In this document: in pieces, positions 15,344 through 24,884 of the stretch | Position numbering within the stretch: the stretch's first letter is position 1 | Layout: the number at the start of each line of letters is the position of its first letter | NCBI RefSeq assembly: GCF_041379045.1 | Contig: NZ_CP166871.1 | Coordinates: 2,852,001 to 2,916,000 of the forward strand | Length of the DNA stretch: 64,000 nucleotides | Direction of reading: 5' to 3' | DNA from: Thalassotalea ponticola | GTDB lineage: Bacteria > Pseudomonadota > Gammaproteobacteria > Enterobacterales > Alteromonadaceae | The notes under the pieces: generated by a model | The model's database searches: none | What the model was told of the DNA's origin: nothing | The model's input: only the letters and a program-made list of their open reading frames with translations | Program-made: the position numbers and the translations under genes

Positions 15344-17338
15344 ATGGACTACATGTTATTACTTCCTCCCTTACTGGGCGTCATTGGATTGATTGTCGCT
15401 TTTATTTTGTACAACGTCATCAAATCTTACCCCGAAGGTAATGAGACGATGCAAAAGATTGCCAGCCAAATCCACCTTGGCGCCATGGTGTTCATGCACA
15501 GAGAATACAAAATGCTCGCAGTCTTCGCTGCCGTTTTACTTGTATTACTTTATTTTTTTGTTGCGGCAAACACCGCTTTAGCTTTTCTCGTTGGCGCCTT
15601 ATCATCAGCGCTAGCTGGTTATATTGGTATGTTTACCGCAACGAAAGCCAATGTGCGCACCACTGCGGCCGCTCACGACAAGGGCGCGGCGCCTGCACTC
15701 ACCGTCGCGTTTTTTGGCGGCTCTGTAATGGGCTTGTGCGTCGCTTCTTTAGGACTAATAGGACTTGGCACACTATATTGGTACTTTGGCGGTGATCCAA
15801 CAACAGCACATTACATTCACGGTTTTGGTATGGGCGCTTCATCGGTGGCGTTATTTTCGCGTGTCGGTGGCGGTATCTTTACCAAGAGCGCTGATGTCGG
15901 TGCCGATTTGGTCGGTAAAATAGAAGCGGGCATTCCAGAGGATGACCCAAGAAACCCTGGCGTCATAGCCGACAATGTCGGTGATAATGTTGGCGACGTT
16001 GCCGGTATGGGCTCTGACATTTTTGAGTCTTATTGCGGTTCGATGATTGCCTCAATAGCAATCGCGTCTACCATGATTGTCGATAGCCTCGGTAGTCGCA
16101 ATGCGCTGATGGCGCTGCCGCTCGTACTCGCATCTACCGGCTTAGTGTGCTCTATTATCGGTATTTTGTTAGTCAAAATGATGTCATCGAGCAAAGCCGA
16201 AGTGGCACTGCGCACCGGTACCATGGGCTCTGCATTGCTGTTTATCGTTGTCGCGTATTTTGTTATTCAGTACATGGGTATTAATTCCAATGTCTGGTAT
16301 GCGGTACTAACTGGGGCTGTAGGTGGTATTGTGATTGGTCTTGTTACCGAATACTACACTTCAAGTAAACCGGTTCACAAAATTGCCAAATCGGGTCAAA
16401 CAGGCTCAGCTACGGTAATGATTACCGGTTTATCGGTGGGTATGGAGTCAGTGGTTATTCCAATATTAACCTTAAGTGCCATTATTTATGCGTCAACTCA
16501 GATGGCTGGTTTATACGGGGTTGGTATTGCCGCTGTTGGTATGTTAGCCACCGTTGGTATTACCATGGCCATTGATGCTTATGGCCCTGTCGCCGATAAT
16601 GCTGGTGGTATCGCGGAAATGGCTGGCTTGGGAGAAGAAACCCGTCACATTACCGATTCACTTGACGAGTTAGGCAATACTACCGCAGCCATTGGTAAAG
16701 GTTTTGCTATTGGAGCGGCAGCATTGGCGGCATTAGCAATCATCGCCGCCTACGTTGAAACCATGACGGTAAAAATTCCTGATTTTTCATTACACCTTGG
16801 CGATCCCGAAGTGCTCATGGGCTTGTTTATTGGCGGCATGGTACCGTTTTTAATTGCCTCGATAACTATGACAGCTGTTGGCGATGCGGCCTTTGAAATG
16901 ATCAATGAAATTCGACGCCAGTTTAGAGAGATTGACGGTTTATTAAAAGGCGAAGCCGAACCCGATACCGCGCGATGCGTAGATATTGCCACCACCGCGG
17001 CCTTGAAAAAAATGATCTTTCCCGGCGTTGTTGCAGTAGGTGTTCCCGTGGTTGTCGGTTTTGGCATTAGCCCACAAGCACTTGGCGGTACGTTAGGCGG
17101 TGCCTTATTAGGTTGTGTGTTGATGGCTTTAATGATGGCCAATGCTGGTGGGGCTTGGGACAACGCGAAGAAATACGTCGAAAAAGGCAATTACGGCGGT
17201 AAAGGCAGTGAGGTACACGCCGCTACGGTTGTTGGCGACACGGTAGGCGACCCGTTTAAAGATACTTCTGGCCCATCGATGAATATACTCATTAACGTTA
17301 TGGCGATTGTCTCGTTAGTTATTGCACCAGTGCTATAG
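15344..17338 (+). CDS. hppA: Membrane-bound ion-pumping pyrophosphatase (potassium-dependent type)
   Basis: The 664-residue protein has about 16 membrane helices. The catalytic motifs are [39 protein letters not shown] and, near the end, [17 protein letters not shown]. It couples pyrophosphate hydrolysis to export of H+ or Na+ across the inner membrane. In the motif [10 protein letters not shown] an Ala and a Gly occupy the positions where potassium-independent enzymes have Lys and Thr, so this should be the K+-stimulated subfamily. I cannot decide H+ against Na+ by eye. The ATG at 15344 fits the family start (MDYMLLLPP). The open frame begins with a TTG at 15314. A strong terminator follows. 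Confidence 0.95.
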   Translation: MDYMLLLPPLLGVIGLIVAFILYNVIKSYPEGNETMQKIASQIHLGAMVFMHREYKMLAVFAAVLLVLLYFFVAANTALAFLVGALSSALAGYIGMFTATKANVRTTAAAHDKGAAPALTVAFFGGSVMGLCVASLGLIGLGTLYWYFGGDPTTAHYIHGFGMGASSVALFSRVGGGIFTKSADVGADLVGKIEAGIPEDDPRNPGVIADNVGDNVGDVAGMGSDIFESYCGSMIASIAIASTMIVDSLGSRNALMALPLVLASTGLVCSIIGILLVKMMSSSKAEVALRTGTMGSALLFIVVAYFVIQYMGINSNVWYAVLTGAVGGIVIGLVTEYYTSSKPVHKIAKSGQTGSATVMITGLSVGMESVVIPILTLSAIIYASTQMAGLYGVGIAAVGMLATVGITMAIDAYGPVADNAGGIAEMAGLGEETRHITDSLDELGNTTAAIGKGFAIGAAALAALAIIAAYVETMTVKIPDFSLHLGDPEVLMGLFIGGMVPFLIASITMTAVGDAAFEMINEIRRQFREIDGLLKGEAEPDTARCVDIATTAALKKMIFPGVVAVGVPVVVGFGISPQALGGTLGGALLGCVLMALMMANAGGAWDNAKKYVEKGNYGGKGSEVHAATVVGDTVGDPFKDTSGPSMNILINVMAIVSLVIAPVL

Positions 17339-17386
17339 CTGTCGCATTGCAAAAATCAGTTGGCATATAGCCCTAACTGCAGCTGT

Positions 17387-17427
17387 AAAAAAAAGACCGA
17401 ACAGCACTGGCTATTCGGTCTTTTTTA
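17387..17427 (+). terminator. Terminator of hppA
   Basis: AAAAAAGACCGAA and TTCGGTCTTTTTT form a long stem with a loop of about 12 bases, followed by T. It lies about 50 bases after the hppA stop. Confidence 0.9.
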
Positions 17428-17682
17428 TCACGTTTGAATTTGCCTATTCGGGGTTAAATACCATCACTATCCGGGAGTAAGCCTCATTCTCTTTGTATAC
17501 CGTTAAATCATCTACCTGACTCGTACATACCGAGATTCAATGGCTTTGTTGAATGAAGAAGCATCGAGCGCTAATTCACTTAAACAAACCTTGTTCCCAC
17601 AAGCCAATCATAAATGTCAGTTTGTGACGGTGATTGAACCAAACTAATGATTAAAGATCTAGATTGACTGACTTGTTAAGTT
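17428..17682. other. Gene-free region with a possible IS end remnant
   Basis: No gene is supported. GGCTTTGTTGAAT at 17542-17554 matches the outer bases of IS903-type (IS5 family) terminal inverted repeats. No partner end or transposase is present within several kilobases, so it is at best a relic and may be chance. Confidence 0.3.
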
Positions 17683-18261
17683 TTACTCTAAAAATAGAGC
17701 TAAATTAGCTTTAATCTTATTGATTTCTAAATAGTGATTTTTAGTAAGTACCTCCAAATCATTTTCACGATCCCAAGTCCACTCAAATAACTCTAATTTC
17801 AGATCAAGTGGTAAGTCACAGATATACATTCCTTTAAAATTTACAACGTAATGTATCTCTGCTCCTATAGTTCCAGGCGTTCCAGTTCGGATAGGAATGA
17901 GTGGCCACGCACCATTTTGGTAATCGATTGATACCCATCCTTGATCATCATGCAAGAAATAAATACCAGAAGTTCCTACGGGCGTAACATTTTGGCGAGA
18001 AGTTAAGTATATTTCAGTCTGTTCTTTAGATTTAATGACGCCATCTTTATTTTTAGAATAGAGTACATCAATAACAGAGACCGTGAGTTTAATTTGAGTA
18101 CTACCCTCTTCCGAATGTTCAATAGCTTCAGCTGCTATGACATCTCCATGAAGGACCAGTTTAGTTTTAGCTTTCAACGAATCCCAACATAAGGGTTTTG
18201 TGCGCGAATAGGATGGTAAGCTAAATGCTAGTAAAACTATTAAACCCAATATTGTCTTCAT
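17683..18261 (-). CDS. Hypothetical secreted protein
   Basis: I do not recognise this gene. The 192-residue product has a clear signal peptide ending in PSYS. The mature part has two cysteines (in PLCWDS and MYICDL) that could form a disulfide, and a mixed strand-rich composition with a segment VLHGDVIAAE near residue 37. The base composition is richer in A/T than its neighbours, which may mean recent acquisition or weak selection. It stands alone, with about 340 bases free downstream and 280 upstream. A periplasmic or secreted location is inferred. No catalytic motif is visible. Confidence 0.5.
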   Translation of the reverse strand: MKTILGLIVLLAFSLPSYSRTKPLCWDSLKAKTKLVLHGDVIAAEAIEHSEEGSTQIKLTVSVIDVLYSKNKDGVIKSKEQTEIYLTSRQNVTPVGTSGIYFLHDDQGWVSIDYQNGAWPLIPIRTGTPGTIGAEIHYVVNFKGMYICDLPLDLKLELFEWTWDRENDLEVLTKNHYLEINKIKANLALFLE

Positions 18262-18545
18262 TTATTTTCCACGCTACTTAACATGATTATTGAGAAAGTA
18301 ACAAGCTTTGGTTGACGATATGTTCCATACTCGAACACAACAGCCTTTCGCCACTGCACTTATTAATCAACAACTTACGCTAAATATACGACCGACGCAA
18401 ATTCGGGGAAACTCAAAGCCTCACTATGTTTTTGTCATCAATTGCGCTCTGTCCATAAAAATGTCAACTGACAACCTATACTAATGATTACACGTGAAGA
18501 TGTTTGGACTTTCCGCGTCCAACGATAAAATACTTGGGTGTCAAA

Positions 18546-19376
18546 ATGCTAAATATAACAACGCGTTTACCGTTCATCATATCGATCTATATTTTTGCTG
18601 CGAATACCGTTTTAGCTCAAGACAGTTATACAACGTTAGTTCCTTTACCTTCAATCGACGATTTTACCAAGGGTGAAGATGGTTGGGCAGTCGGCCTCGG
18701 TTTGGGTATTGAATACGAATCGGCTTATGAGGGCTCTGATGAATTTGGACTCGAAGTAGATCCCGCAGGTGCAGTTCAGTATCGACGCGGAGATAATATA
18801 TTCTATTGGGCCGGTGAAGCGCTGGGCTGGCGAGGTCTTCGCTATGACAAATGGCTGTTTGATGCAGCCATCGCTTTCGAGGAAGGTCGCGAAGAAAGTG
18901 ACTCTGATGAGGGACATTTGAATGGCCTTGGTGATGGCGATGAGGGTACAGAAATAGTACTGCAAACGCGCTATGCGTTAGATAATAACTGGCGTTACTG
19001 GCTCGATGGCAGAGTAGTCGCCAGTGAAAATGGAAATCTTGGCTTGTTTGGCATAGGCTACCGCTTTGGTGGGCAGAATAATGGAACTGGCTCTGAAATT
19101 GCCATTGTTGCGGTTTTTCACGATAGCGATTACGCCAACAAAGATTTTGGTATAAACGCCCGCCAATCTGCGGCTTCAGGGCTCCAAGAAACTCATTTGA
19201 GTGGAGGGTTCCGCTCATTTGGCTTGAATTATAATTATCGAACCTATATCGCTAAAAATTGGCAAGTGTTCGGTGAGGCCGTTTACGAACACTACAGTGG
19301 TGATATAAAAGACAGCCCGATCACCCGCAACAATTACGAAGCCGAAGTGGGTGTTGGATTCATTTACATATTTTAG
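18546..19376 (+). CDS. MipA/OmpV family outer-membrane protein
   Basis: The 276-residue protein has a signal peptide ending in VLAQ and then the MipA/OmpV pattern: a Gly-rich first strand (GWAVGLGLGIEYESAYEG), a DPAGAVQYRRGDN segment, and repeated amphipathic strands ending in GVGFIYIF with a terminal Phe. Members are outer-membrane barrels. E. coli MipA scaffolds murein enzymes, and others are porin-like. I chose ATG 18546 because the signal peptide starts there. The frame opens 14 codons earlier with charged residues. The gene is free-standing, and no two-component partner lies beside it. Confidence 0.75.
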   Translation: MLNITTRLPFIISIYIFAANTVLAQDSYTTLVPLPSIDDFTKGEDGWAVGLGLGIEYESAYEGSDEFGLEVDPAGAVQYRRGDNIFYWAGEALGWRGLRYDKWLFDAAIAFEEGREESDSDEGHLNGLGDGDEGTEIVLQTRYALDNNWRYWLDGRVVASENGNLGLFGIGYRFGGQNNGTGSEIAIVAVFHDSDYANKDFGINARQSAASGLQETHLSGGFRSFGLNYNYRTYIAKNWQVFGEAVYEHYSGDIKDSPITRNNYEAEVGVGFIYIF

Positions 19377-19656
19377 CGTGACCAACCTAGTTGATTGCTG
19401 TTGCTTACCCAGGACGACTCTGTCACTTAGAAGACGTTGGTGATTGATTGCTTAGAGTGCATCGACCAATCACCAACCACACTTAACCAGTTGATTATAA
19501 ATACCTTTTGATTTAATCTGTTTTTTCTTAACAACTATTGGTAGACACTGTTTGCAAAGCAAACTAGGTACAGTTGAGTAGCTAAAGCCAAGGCACTTTC
19601 TAAATTGACACCGTACCTCCACAACTATGCCCCATAACAATGAGTAAGGATACCCG

Positions 19657-20526
19657 ATGACCCTCGCCAAATATATGAGTCTTGCCTCGGTTTTAACATT
19701 ATCTGCTTGCCAATCGATCGATAATGCGAGCTTGCATATCCCCGCTAATCAAGTAAATGACATTGAGCGATGTCAAATCGTTGACGGCGATGGTTGGAGT
19801 GTTAAAGAGACACTTCACGTGAGCGCTTGTAACTATCGCGTTCAAAATATTGAATACAATTTTTTAGATTTATTCACTAACTTGAAGATCCGAACAACCG
19901 TAGGCGTTAATGGGTTTGGATTTACTTGGGATGAAGATGGTGACATTGTCAGTTACAAATTTGGCTCTAAACAAGTACACGTTGATAAAGAGGGGAACTT
20001 TGCCGGTTTGATTATCGATGGGCAAGGTGTCACCAGAAATGACATAGATAAATACACCAAAGATTTTGCCTTTACCACACAGCTTCCCAATGGCGAATTA
20101 GCACATTCTGCGTGCTTCTATATTTCTAAAGCACAAGTTGTTAGCTTTTTCGATGATAACGAAGAAGTTTTTGGCTACACAGAAAAACCTGATGAGATTT
20201 TAACCTGCCAAGGTACGATTGGTGAAGCGTTATACCAAACGCGCTGGCATTCCAAAGACAACAAGTTTGCGCTGCTGATTAATGATGACATGACCAACTA
20301 CCAGTTAACTCAACCGACTCGCTATCTCCTTGATGGTCAGGTATTTGATTTGCCAGGCTCAATGGCACTTTGTATCGAACAAAACGACCTCTACCAAGCA
20401 TGCCTTGCCGAAGAACAACCCGCTGATCATATTTACCTTCAATACAATGAAGATGATAAGCAACGCGGTGCTCTTCTCACCAGCTTATTTGCATTTAAAA
20501 TCATCGACGCAATCGATAAACCTTAA
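19657..20526 (+). CDS. Hypothetical lipoprotein
   Basis: I do not recognise a family. The 289-residue protein begins with a short lipoprotein signal ending in LTLSAC, with Gln after the cysteine, which favours the outer membrane by E. coli rules. The mature part has about ten cysteines, several likely paired, and strand-rich segments such as VNGFGFTWDEDGDIVSYKF. No enzyme motif is seen. The gene stands alone, 280 bases after the MipA-like gene. A bidirectional terminator lies downstream. An N-terminal ATG with AGTAAGGA upstream supports the start. Confidence 0.55.
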   Translation: MTLAKYMSLASVLTLSACQSIDNASLHIPANQVNDIERCQIVDGDGWSVKETLHVSACNYRVQNIEYNFLDLFTNLKIRTTVGVNGFGFTWDEDGDIVSYKFGSKQVHVDKEGNFAGLIIDGQGVTRNDIDKYTKDFAFTTQLPNGELAHSACFYISKAQVVSFFDDNEEVFGYTEKPDEILTCQGTIGEALYQTRWHSKDNKFALLINDDMTNYQLTQPTRYLLDGQVFDLPGSMALCIEQNDLYQACLAEEQPADHIYLQYNEDDKQRGALLTSLFAFKIIDAIDKP

Positions 20527-20652
20527 CTCGATTAATGCATACTTTGATAATAACCAAACAGCAATTCGAGGCAAGATTGATAATGCGTGCACGCTTGTTC
20601 GATTAGCGCTAAGGCTTTTCGCCGCGCAATCACGGCGCGCCAGCTCAAACAA

Positions 20653-20677
20653 AAAAGCCTGCAACTAGCAGGCTTTT
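20653..20677. terminator. Bidirectional terminator
   Basis: AAAGCCTGC and GCAGGCTTT flank a short loop, with A and T runs on both sides. It separates the plus-strand lipoprotein gene from the minus-strand TIGR04219 gene. Confidence 0.85.
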
Positions 20678-20716
20678 ACGATTTAATACATGTGCGATAA
20701 ACACCTGTATTAGTTA

Positions 20717-21436
20717 TTAAAAGTGTACTTCAACACCGGCAAAGGCACCATCAAATTTTAGATCAGAATAAATACCGTCTAAATCATCAAGTTCCATGTT
20801 AACAGCGCGATAACCCAACTGTAGATCAACATCAACAACCATGTTGTCAATTACTGCATAGGCAATACCTGCTTGATAGTCTGACAATGTATGGCCGTCA
20901 AATGACAGGAAATTGCCTTCAGCAAACGCACTTAACCCCGTTAATGGCAAGCCAACTTCGGCAGAAACATAAAGCATAGGAATGACGGCATCAACACTGT
21001 CAACATCTAAGCCAGCTTGATCAACACTTTGGAACTCGCCGTCTAAGTCTTTCCCAGTAAGACCAAAGTCAAATGAGAACAAACCGTTATCGAATAGTTC
21101 ATAGTACAAGGTGTAGTCTGTGTAGCTGATATCAATATTGGTTGCGCCAAGAGCAACGTCTTGAATCGAACTTAACTCGACACCGTTAACCTCAATACCA
21201 GACTGAGCAACTTTAAAATTTGGAATGAACGGGACTGGGTGCTCTAGTTCAATGTAAAAGCGAGATTCGCTTTCGTCTTCAAATACGAACTCATCCTGAA
21301 CTTGATTATCAGCGTAGCTACCTTCGGCAGCCATATCCCACGCTTGAGCCCCGATGTAAACCCCAATCGCATCGGCGTTGGCGTTTGCACTGGCCAACAC
21401 CATTGCCGAAGCAACTAACACAGCGCTTTTTTTCAT
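20717..21436 (-). CDS. TIGR04219-family outer-membrane beta-barrel protein
   Basis: The 239-residue protein has a signal peptide ending in NANADA, then GVYIGAQAWDMAAEGS, the recognisable beginning of this family of Gly- and Asp-rich barrels from marine gammaproteobacteria. The mature protein is acidic and ends in VEVHF, an outer-membrane insertion signal. The function of the family is not known. The gene follows the DUF2333 gene with seven bases between them, so the two are very likely cotranscribed. The start ATG has AAGGATAATAATAAA upstream. Confidence 0.75.
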   Translation of the reverse strand: MKKSAVLVASAMVLASANANADAIGVYIGAQAWDMAAEGSYADNQVQDEFVFEDESESRFYIELEHPVPFIPNFKVAQSGIEVNGVELSSIQDVALGATNIDISYTDYTLYYELFDNGLFSFDFGLTGKDLDGEFQSVDQAGLDVDSVDAVIPMLYVSAEVGLPLTGLSAFAEGNFLSFDGHTLSDYQAGIAYAVIDNMVVDVDLQLGYRAVNMELDDLDGIYSDLKFDGAFAGVEVHF

Positions 21437-21443
21437 TTTATTA

Positions 21444-22436
21444 TTATCCTTGACTTAACAGCTCTCGCAAATCAATCAATGCTGCGTTGGCTCTTGAGAT
21501 ATAGTTTGCCATAACCAATGAATGATTGGCGACAAAACCAAATCCATTACCATTGAGGATCAATGGGCTCCACACAGTTTGTTGAGTTGCTTCAAGCTCT
21601 CTAATTATTTGACTAACACTTACAGTAGCGTTTTTATTTTCTAATACGTCAGCGAAATCAACCTCAATGGCTTGTAACATATGCAGCAATGCCCAACAGG
21701 CACCGCGTGATTCGTAAAAGACATCGTCGATTTTCCACCAACTGGTTTTTACTATAACAGAAGAGGCACTGTATGTGGACTGCTGAGCGACTTTATCGCC
21801 AGCTAAATCAGTATTTAATTGATTGCGCCCCACACTAGCACTTAACCGTTGTGAATAACTGCCTAAGCGTTTTTCTACTTCGCGCAAATAATCGCGCAAA
21901 TTATCGGCACGAGCATAAAATTGCGCATCTTGCACCAAGGGATCAGCAAGCGCCTTGCGATATGAATACAAATCTTCAATCGCCGATGCATATTCACCTT
22001 CGGCTGACGGTATTGCCCAGTTTAAGTGGCCGATATTAAATTTGGGCTGGGCAGCCTTTAGATATTTATTTTCTTGCGATTGTGATTGTGAGCGCGAGAA
22101 TAGCTGGCGCATACTCAAAGACATGTCTCGCACCATTTCCAAGGCGCCAAATTCCCACGCTGGTATATTATCTAATAGTACCGACGGCGGGGTAATATCG
22201 TTGGCTAAGTAACCGCCTGGTTTGTTCAAAATGGTTTCGGCCACTTTAATTGTTGCCGTAGTGGTTGTATAGCCGACTACCGGCTTTACATTGGCAACCT
22301 TAGCATCAGTTAAGGCTGCTTCTCTCACATCAAACGTGTCTGGTTCAAAGCTCCAAAAAACCCCGAGTAAATAAAACAGAAAGATAATCACAGCAACACT
22401 CAATGTTACTGATTTTGCTGAAAATTTTAACGCCAT
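21444..22436 (-). CDS. DUF2333 family inner-membrane protein
   Basis: The 330-residue protein has one N-terminal membrane helix (VTLSVAVIIFLFYLLGVFWSF). A periplasmic helical domain follows, with the family segments TILNKPGGYLANDITPP and WEFGALEMVRDMS. DUF2333 is widespread in gammaproteobacteria, and no function is known to me. It lies 20 bases after the PCuAC gene and seven bases before the TIGR04219 gene, so these three envelope genes probably form one operon. Confidence 0.8.
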   Translation of the reverse strand: MALKFSAKSVTLSVAVIIFLFYLLGVFWSFEPDTFDVREAALTDAKVANVKPVVGYTTTTATIKVAETILNKPGGYLANDITPPSVLLDNIPAWEFGALEMVRDMSLSMRQLFSRSQSQSQENKYLKAAQPKFNIGHLNWAIPSAEGEYASAIEDLYSYRKALADPLVQDAQFYARADNLRDYLREVEKRLGSYSQRLSASVGRNQLNTDLAGDKVAQQSTYSASSVIVKTSWWKIDDVFYESRGACWALLHMLQAIEVDFADVLENKNATVSVSQIIRELEATQQTVWSPLILNGNGFGFVANHSLVMANYISRANAALIDLRELLSQG

Positions 22437-22456
22437 GATAAATCCTTATTACAAAT

Positions 22457-22891
22457 TTAGTGAGTTTTCTTAGTTTTTGAGCTAATCACAGGAACATCTA
22501 AATTCACTGTAACACCATCATCAAAGTATAACCTTAGATCTACGTATTGCCCTTGTTTCACAAGCTGATTAGGTTTGAATATCATGATGTGAAATCCGTG
22601 AGGCTGAAGCTTTACCGAACCCTTTGCTGGAACGCTAATTGATTGAACCTGTTGCATTTTCATCATTTGATCGGCAAAAACATGTTGATGCAGTTCAATG
22701 CGCTCACTCAGGGTTGATGTCACTTTTAACAATTTAACATCGTCATCACCGTGATTGTTAATAAGCATGTAAGCCGATGTTACCGCCGTGCCCGGTATGG
22801 ATTCTTTTACATAGTAGTGTTTAACCGTAAGATGATCGGCTGACACTTGGAAGCTGACCATAAGAAGTATCAATAAGCATATGTTTTTCAT
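22457..22891 (-). CDS. Periplasmic copper chaperone, PCuAC type
   Basis: The 144-residue protein has a signal peptide ending in QVSA. It matches the PCuAC copper-binding pattern H-x10-M-x21-H-x-M exactly, with His68, Met79, His101 and Met103. PCuAC proteins bind Cu(I) in the periplasm and deliver it to cytochrome oxidase assembly. In other genomes they often sit next to a Sco gene, but none is seen here. The C-terminus is Lys-rich (SSKTKKTH). It appears to be the first gene of a run with the DUF2333 and TIGR04219 genes. Confidence 0.85.
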   Translation of the reverse strand: MKNICLLILLMVSFQVSADHLTVKHYYVKESIPGTAVTSAYMLINNHGDDDVKLLKVTSTLSERIELHQHVFADQMMKMQQVQSISVPAKGSVKLQPHGFHIMIFKPNQLVKQGQYVDLRLYFDDGVTVNLDVPVISSKTKKTH

Positions 22892-23040
22892 AAATTAACC
22901 CGTTAATTAATACTGTTGTAATGGTCGCTTATTTTAACTGAGTTAACAACTTAAATGATACCTTGGTAAATTACTCTGTGACTTGGAGTTTTGCAATGTG
23001 GAGTGAGGTGCGCCTCGATGATAAGGCGAGTTGTTGTTAT

Positions 23041-23379
23041 CTACGCGGCAGCGCTACTGCGATTTGAGCTTAATAAGTAAACGATGAAAGCTAATAACAG
23101 TACCGGCCAAAATACCCCCAGTCCCATAACGGCTAAGCCAACAAATAAAGCGAGTAATAAAAAGATAACTAAACTAAAAACACTAACCAAAATGGCTGCG
23201 GTAACCAAGGCCACGACGACCGCTACTAATGCGGCAACGCTCACTGCTGCCCACGATGAGACCACTTGTTGATCTACATACAGGCTGATATTAAAGAGTT
23301 CAATTAACGATGTACCCAATGCCCATGTAATTACAACGGTGGCCACTATCGCGAGCGCAAGTGCTTTAAAAAAGTTCAT
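23041..23379 (-). CDS. Small hydrophobic membrane protein of the Psp cluster
   Basis: The 112-residue product is nearly all hydrophobic, with about three to four membrane helices rich in Val, Ala and Leu, and a short polar tail (SSNRSSAAA). I do not recognise a family. It starts 19 bases after the PspC gene on the same strand, so it is probably part of the phage-shock operon and may act with PspC in the inner membrane. ATG 23379 has GGGGAC upstream. A GTG one codon earlier is less likely. Confidence 0.6.
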   Translation of the reverse strand: MNFFKALALAIVATVVITWALGTSLIELFNISLYVDQQVVSSWAAVSVAALVAVVVALVTAAILVSVFSLVIFLLLALFVGLAVMGLGVFWPVLLLAFIVYLLSSNRSSAAA

Positions 23380-23394
23380 CACAAGTCCCCACTA

Positions 23395-23598
23395 CTAGTA
23401 ACGATTTGGCATCACTAATGCGGCAACTAAATAAGCGATAACAGCCGTACTAGGCATCATTAAGCCGACCACTACGGTTGCGGCTCTGACGCCAAAAACC
23501 GGTAAATCAAAATAACGCGCTATCCCTGCACATACGCCGCAAATTTTTTTGTTCAACATGTCCTTGCTCAAAGTAACGTGTTTTTTAAAATGTGTCAT
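23395..23598 (-). CDS. pspC: PspC-domain protein
   Basis: The 67-residue protein has the PspC signature LNKKICGVCAGIARYFDLP followed by a hydrophobic helix pair ending in YLVAALVMPNRY. PspC is an inner-membrane sensor of envelope stress that recruits PspA. This version is short and is mostly the PspC domain, whereas E. coli PspC has a longer periplasmic tail. I chose ATG 23598, which has TTGGAGAGC just upstream. The frame opens at an ATG six codons earlier that overlaps this site. Confidence 0.88.
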   Translation of the reverse strand: MTHFKKHVTLSKDMLNKKICGVCAGIARYFDLPVFGVRAATVVVGLMMPSTAVIAYLVAALVMPNRY

Positions 23599-23669
23599 TT
23601 TGCTCTCCAATAACATCTAACATACAATGTCTAACGGCTGGTAATACTCTGCCCTTAGCACGTTAATTA

Positions 23670-23765
23670 CTACCACGATTTGACTAAGCCAAAAACGCCA
23701 GCACCAATAAAGAAACTAATCACTGGAATCATCCAGCAGGTCATAAGAAACGTAAAGTTAAGCAT
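23670..23765 (-). CDS. 31-residue membrane peptide between pspA and pspC
   Basis: The minus strand encodes a 31-residue ORF starting MLNFTFLMTCWMIPV and ending GLVKSW, then TAG. GGGGGG lies four bases before the ATG, a strong ribosome binding site. It is one hydrophobic helix with a Gly-Ala-Gly patch and a basic end. It lies between pspA and pspC in the same orientation, where other bacteria have pspB, but it lacks the coiled coil of PspB. Expression is not shown. The ribosome binding site, the position and the helix make it plausible. Confidence 0.55.
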   Translation of the reverse strand: MLNFTFLMTCWMIPVISFFIGAGVFGLVKSW

Positions 23766-23794
23766 GATCCCCCCTACTCTGTGTACATAGCCAG

Positions 23795-24457
23795 TTAACT
23801 ATTGACTACGCGTTGCTTCAACTTTTCAAGCTGTTGAGCGATAGCATCCTGTTGCTCTAATTCGGCAATTTGATCTGCCAGACTTTGATTGGCAACAACG
23901 TCGTATGCGTCCACCTGAGCCTCTAAATCGTCAACTTTTTGTTGATAGTGTTCAAATTTCGCTATCGCTCGATCAATGTCGCCGGTGTCTAACACCTTCT
24001 TAGTTTGTAAGCGCACTTCTGCAGTTTGTTGACGAGTCACTATGGCGTGTTGTCTTGCTTTAGCCTCGCTTAGTTTGTTTTGCAAATGCTGGCTATCTGT
24101 TTGAATAGCTGTCAAAACATCATCAATATGTTGAATGCTTTGCTCGCACTCTGATAGCTCTTGAGCTAGCTTTTGCTTTTCAACAAGTGCACTGCGTGCC
24201 AAGTCTTCACGACCTTTAGATAACGCCAACTCGGCTTTTTCTTGCCATTGAGTATCTTGTTTATTAATGCGCTCTAACGCACGTGTTAGCTGTTTCTTTT
24301 CGGCTATGTATTTAGCCGCCTCACATCTGACTTCAACCAAGGTTTCTTCCATTTCTTGGACAATTAGACGAATCATCTTTTCGGGATTTTCTGCTTTGTC
24401 CAGTAATGCATTGATGTTGGCATTAATGATGTCTGTTATTCTTGAAAACATACCCAT
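23795..24457 (-). CDS. pspA: Phage shock protein A
   Basis: The 220 residues match the usual PspA length (about 222). The protein begins with the amphipathic helix MGMFSRITDIINANINALLD and the family segment NPEKMIRLIVQEMEETL. A long coiled coil runs to the end. PspA is a peripheral inner-membrane ESCRT-III-like protein that stabilises damaged membrane, and in enterobacteria it also inhibits the activator PspF. GGAG lies six bases before the ATG. The gene follows a small periplasmic-protein gene that is preceded by a sigma-54-like promoter. No pspF is present in the window. Confidence 0.93.
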   Translation of the reverse strand: MGMFSRITDIINANINALLDKAENPEKMIRLIVQEMEETLVEVRCEAAKYIAEKKQLTRALERINKQDTQWQEKAELALSKGREDLARSALVEKQKLAQELSECEQSIQHIDDVLTAIQTDSQHLQNKLSEAKARQHAIVTRQQTAEVRLQTKKVLDTGDIDRAIAKFEHYQQKVDDLEAQVDAYDVVANQSLADQIAELEQQDAIAQQLEKLKQRVVNS

Positions 24458-24491
24458 AAGTCACTCCATAAATTCGTTGTTGTGAAAATTA

Positions 24492-24803
24492 CTACTTAGC
24501 TGATTCTTCAGAAAGTGGTTTATTCAAGTTATCTAGTTGCGCGGTCGCCTCATGAATGGTCACCGAAGGTACGCCTTTTTCGTTGCGAAGTAATGAATCA
24601 ATGTTAAAGTTGGCAACTTCTTGCTCAATGCTGTAAGCAACTTCTTGAGTAACTGACTCAAATACCGCCTTTGACTGTTGTGTCACTACATACTGTAAAT
24701 ATTTCTCTAGTGATACTTGTTCGGCTTGCGCTGCTGTTGGAGCAATCGCTGCTAAACCTAAAGCGCTTGCTAAAATTACTGCTTTGTTAATTGGGGTGTT
24801 CAT
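24492..24803 (-). CDS. Small periplasmic protein at the head of the Psp operon
   Basis: I do not recognise this family. The 103-residue product has a signal peptide ending in AAQAE and a mature part of about 75 residues that looks helical and acidic (EKYLQYVVTQQSKAVFESVT). It starts 34 bases before pspA on the same strand and is the first gene after the sigma-54-like promoter. That makes it a candidate stress-induced periplasmic partner of the Psp system. GGAGAGAAAAATG gives a clear ribosome binding site. Confidence 0.6.
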   Translation of the reverse strand: MNTPINKAVILASALGLAAIAPTAAQAEQVSLEKYLQYVVTQQSKAVFESVTQEVAYSIEQEVANFNIDSLLRNEKGVPSVTIHEATAQLDNLNKPLSEESAK

Positions 24804-24884
24804 TTTTCTCTCCTGCCCTGAGTAGGCTTTTAGTTAAAATAAATAAAGCGTATTTATCATTGTTAGCCGCTTTCCCTAATAACA

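Noticed and set aside
20330..20668. 112-codon plus-strand frame overlapping the lipoprotein gene
   Set aside because: It lies mostly inside the lipoprotein gene in another frame and ends in the terminator.
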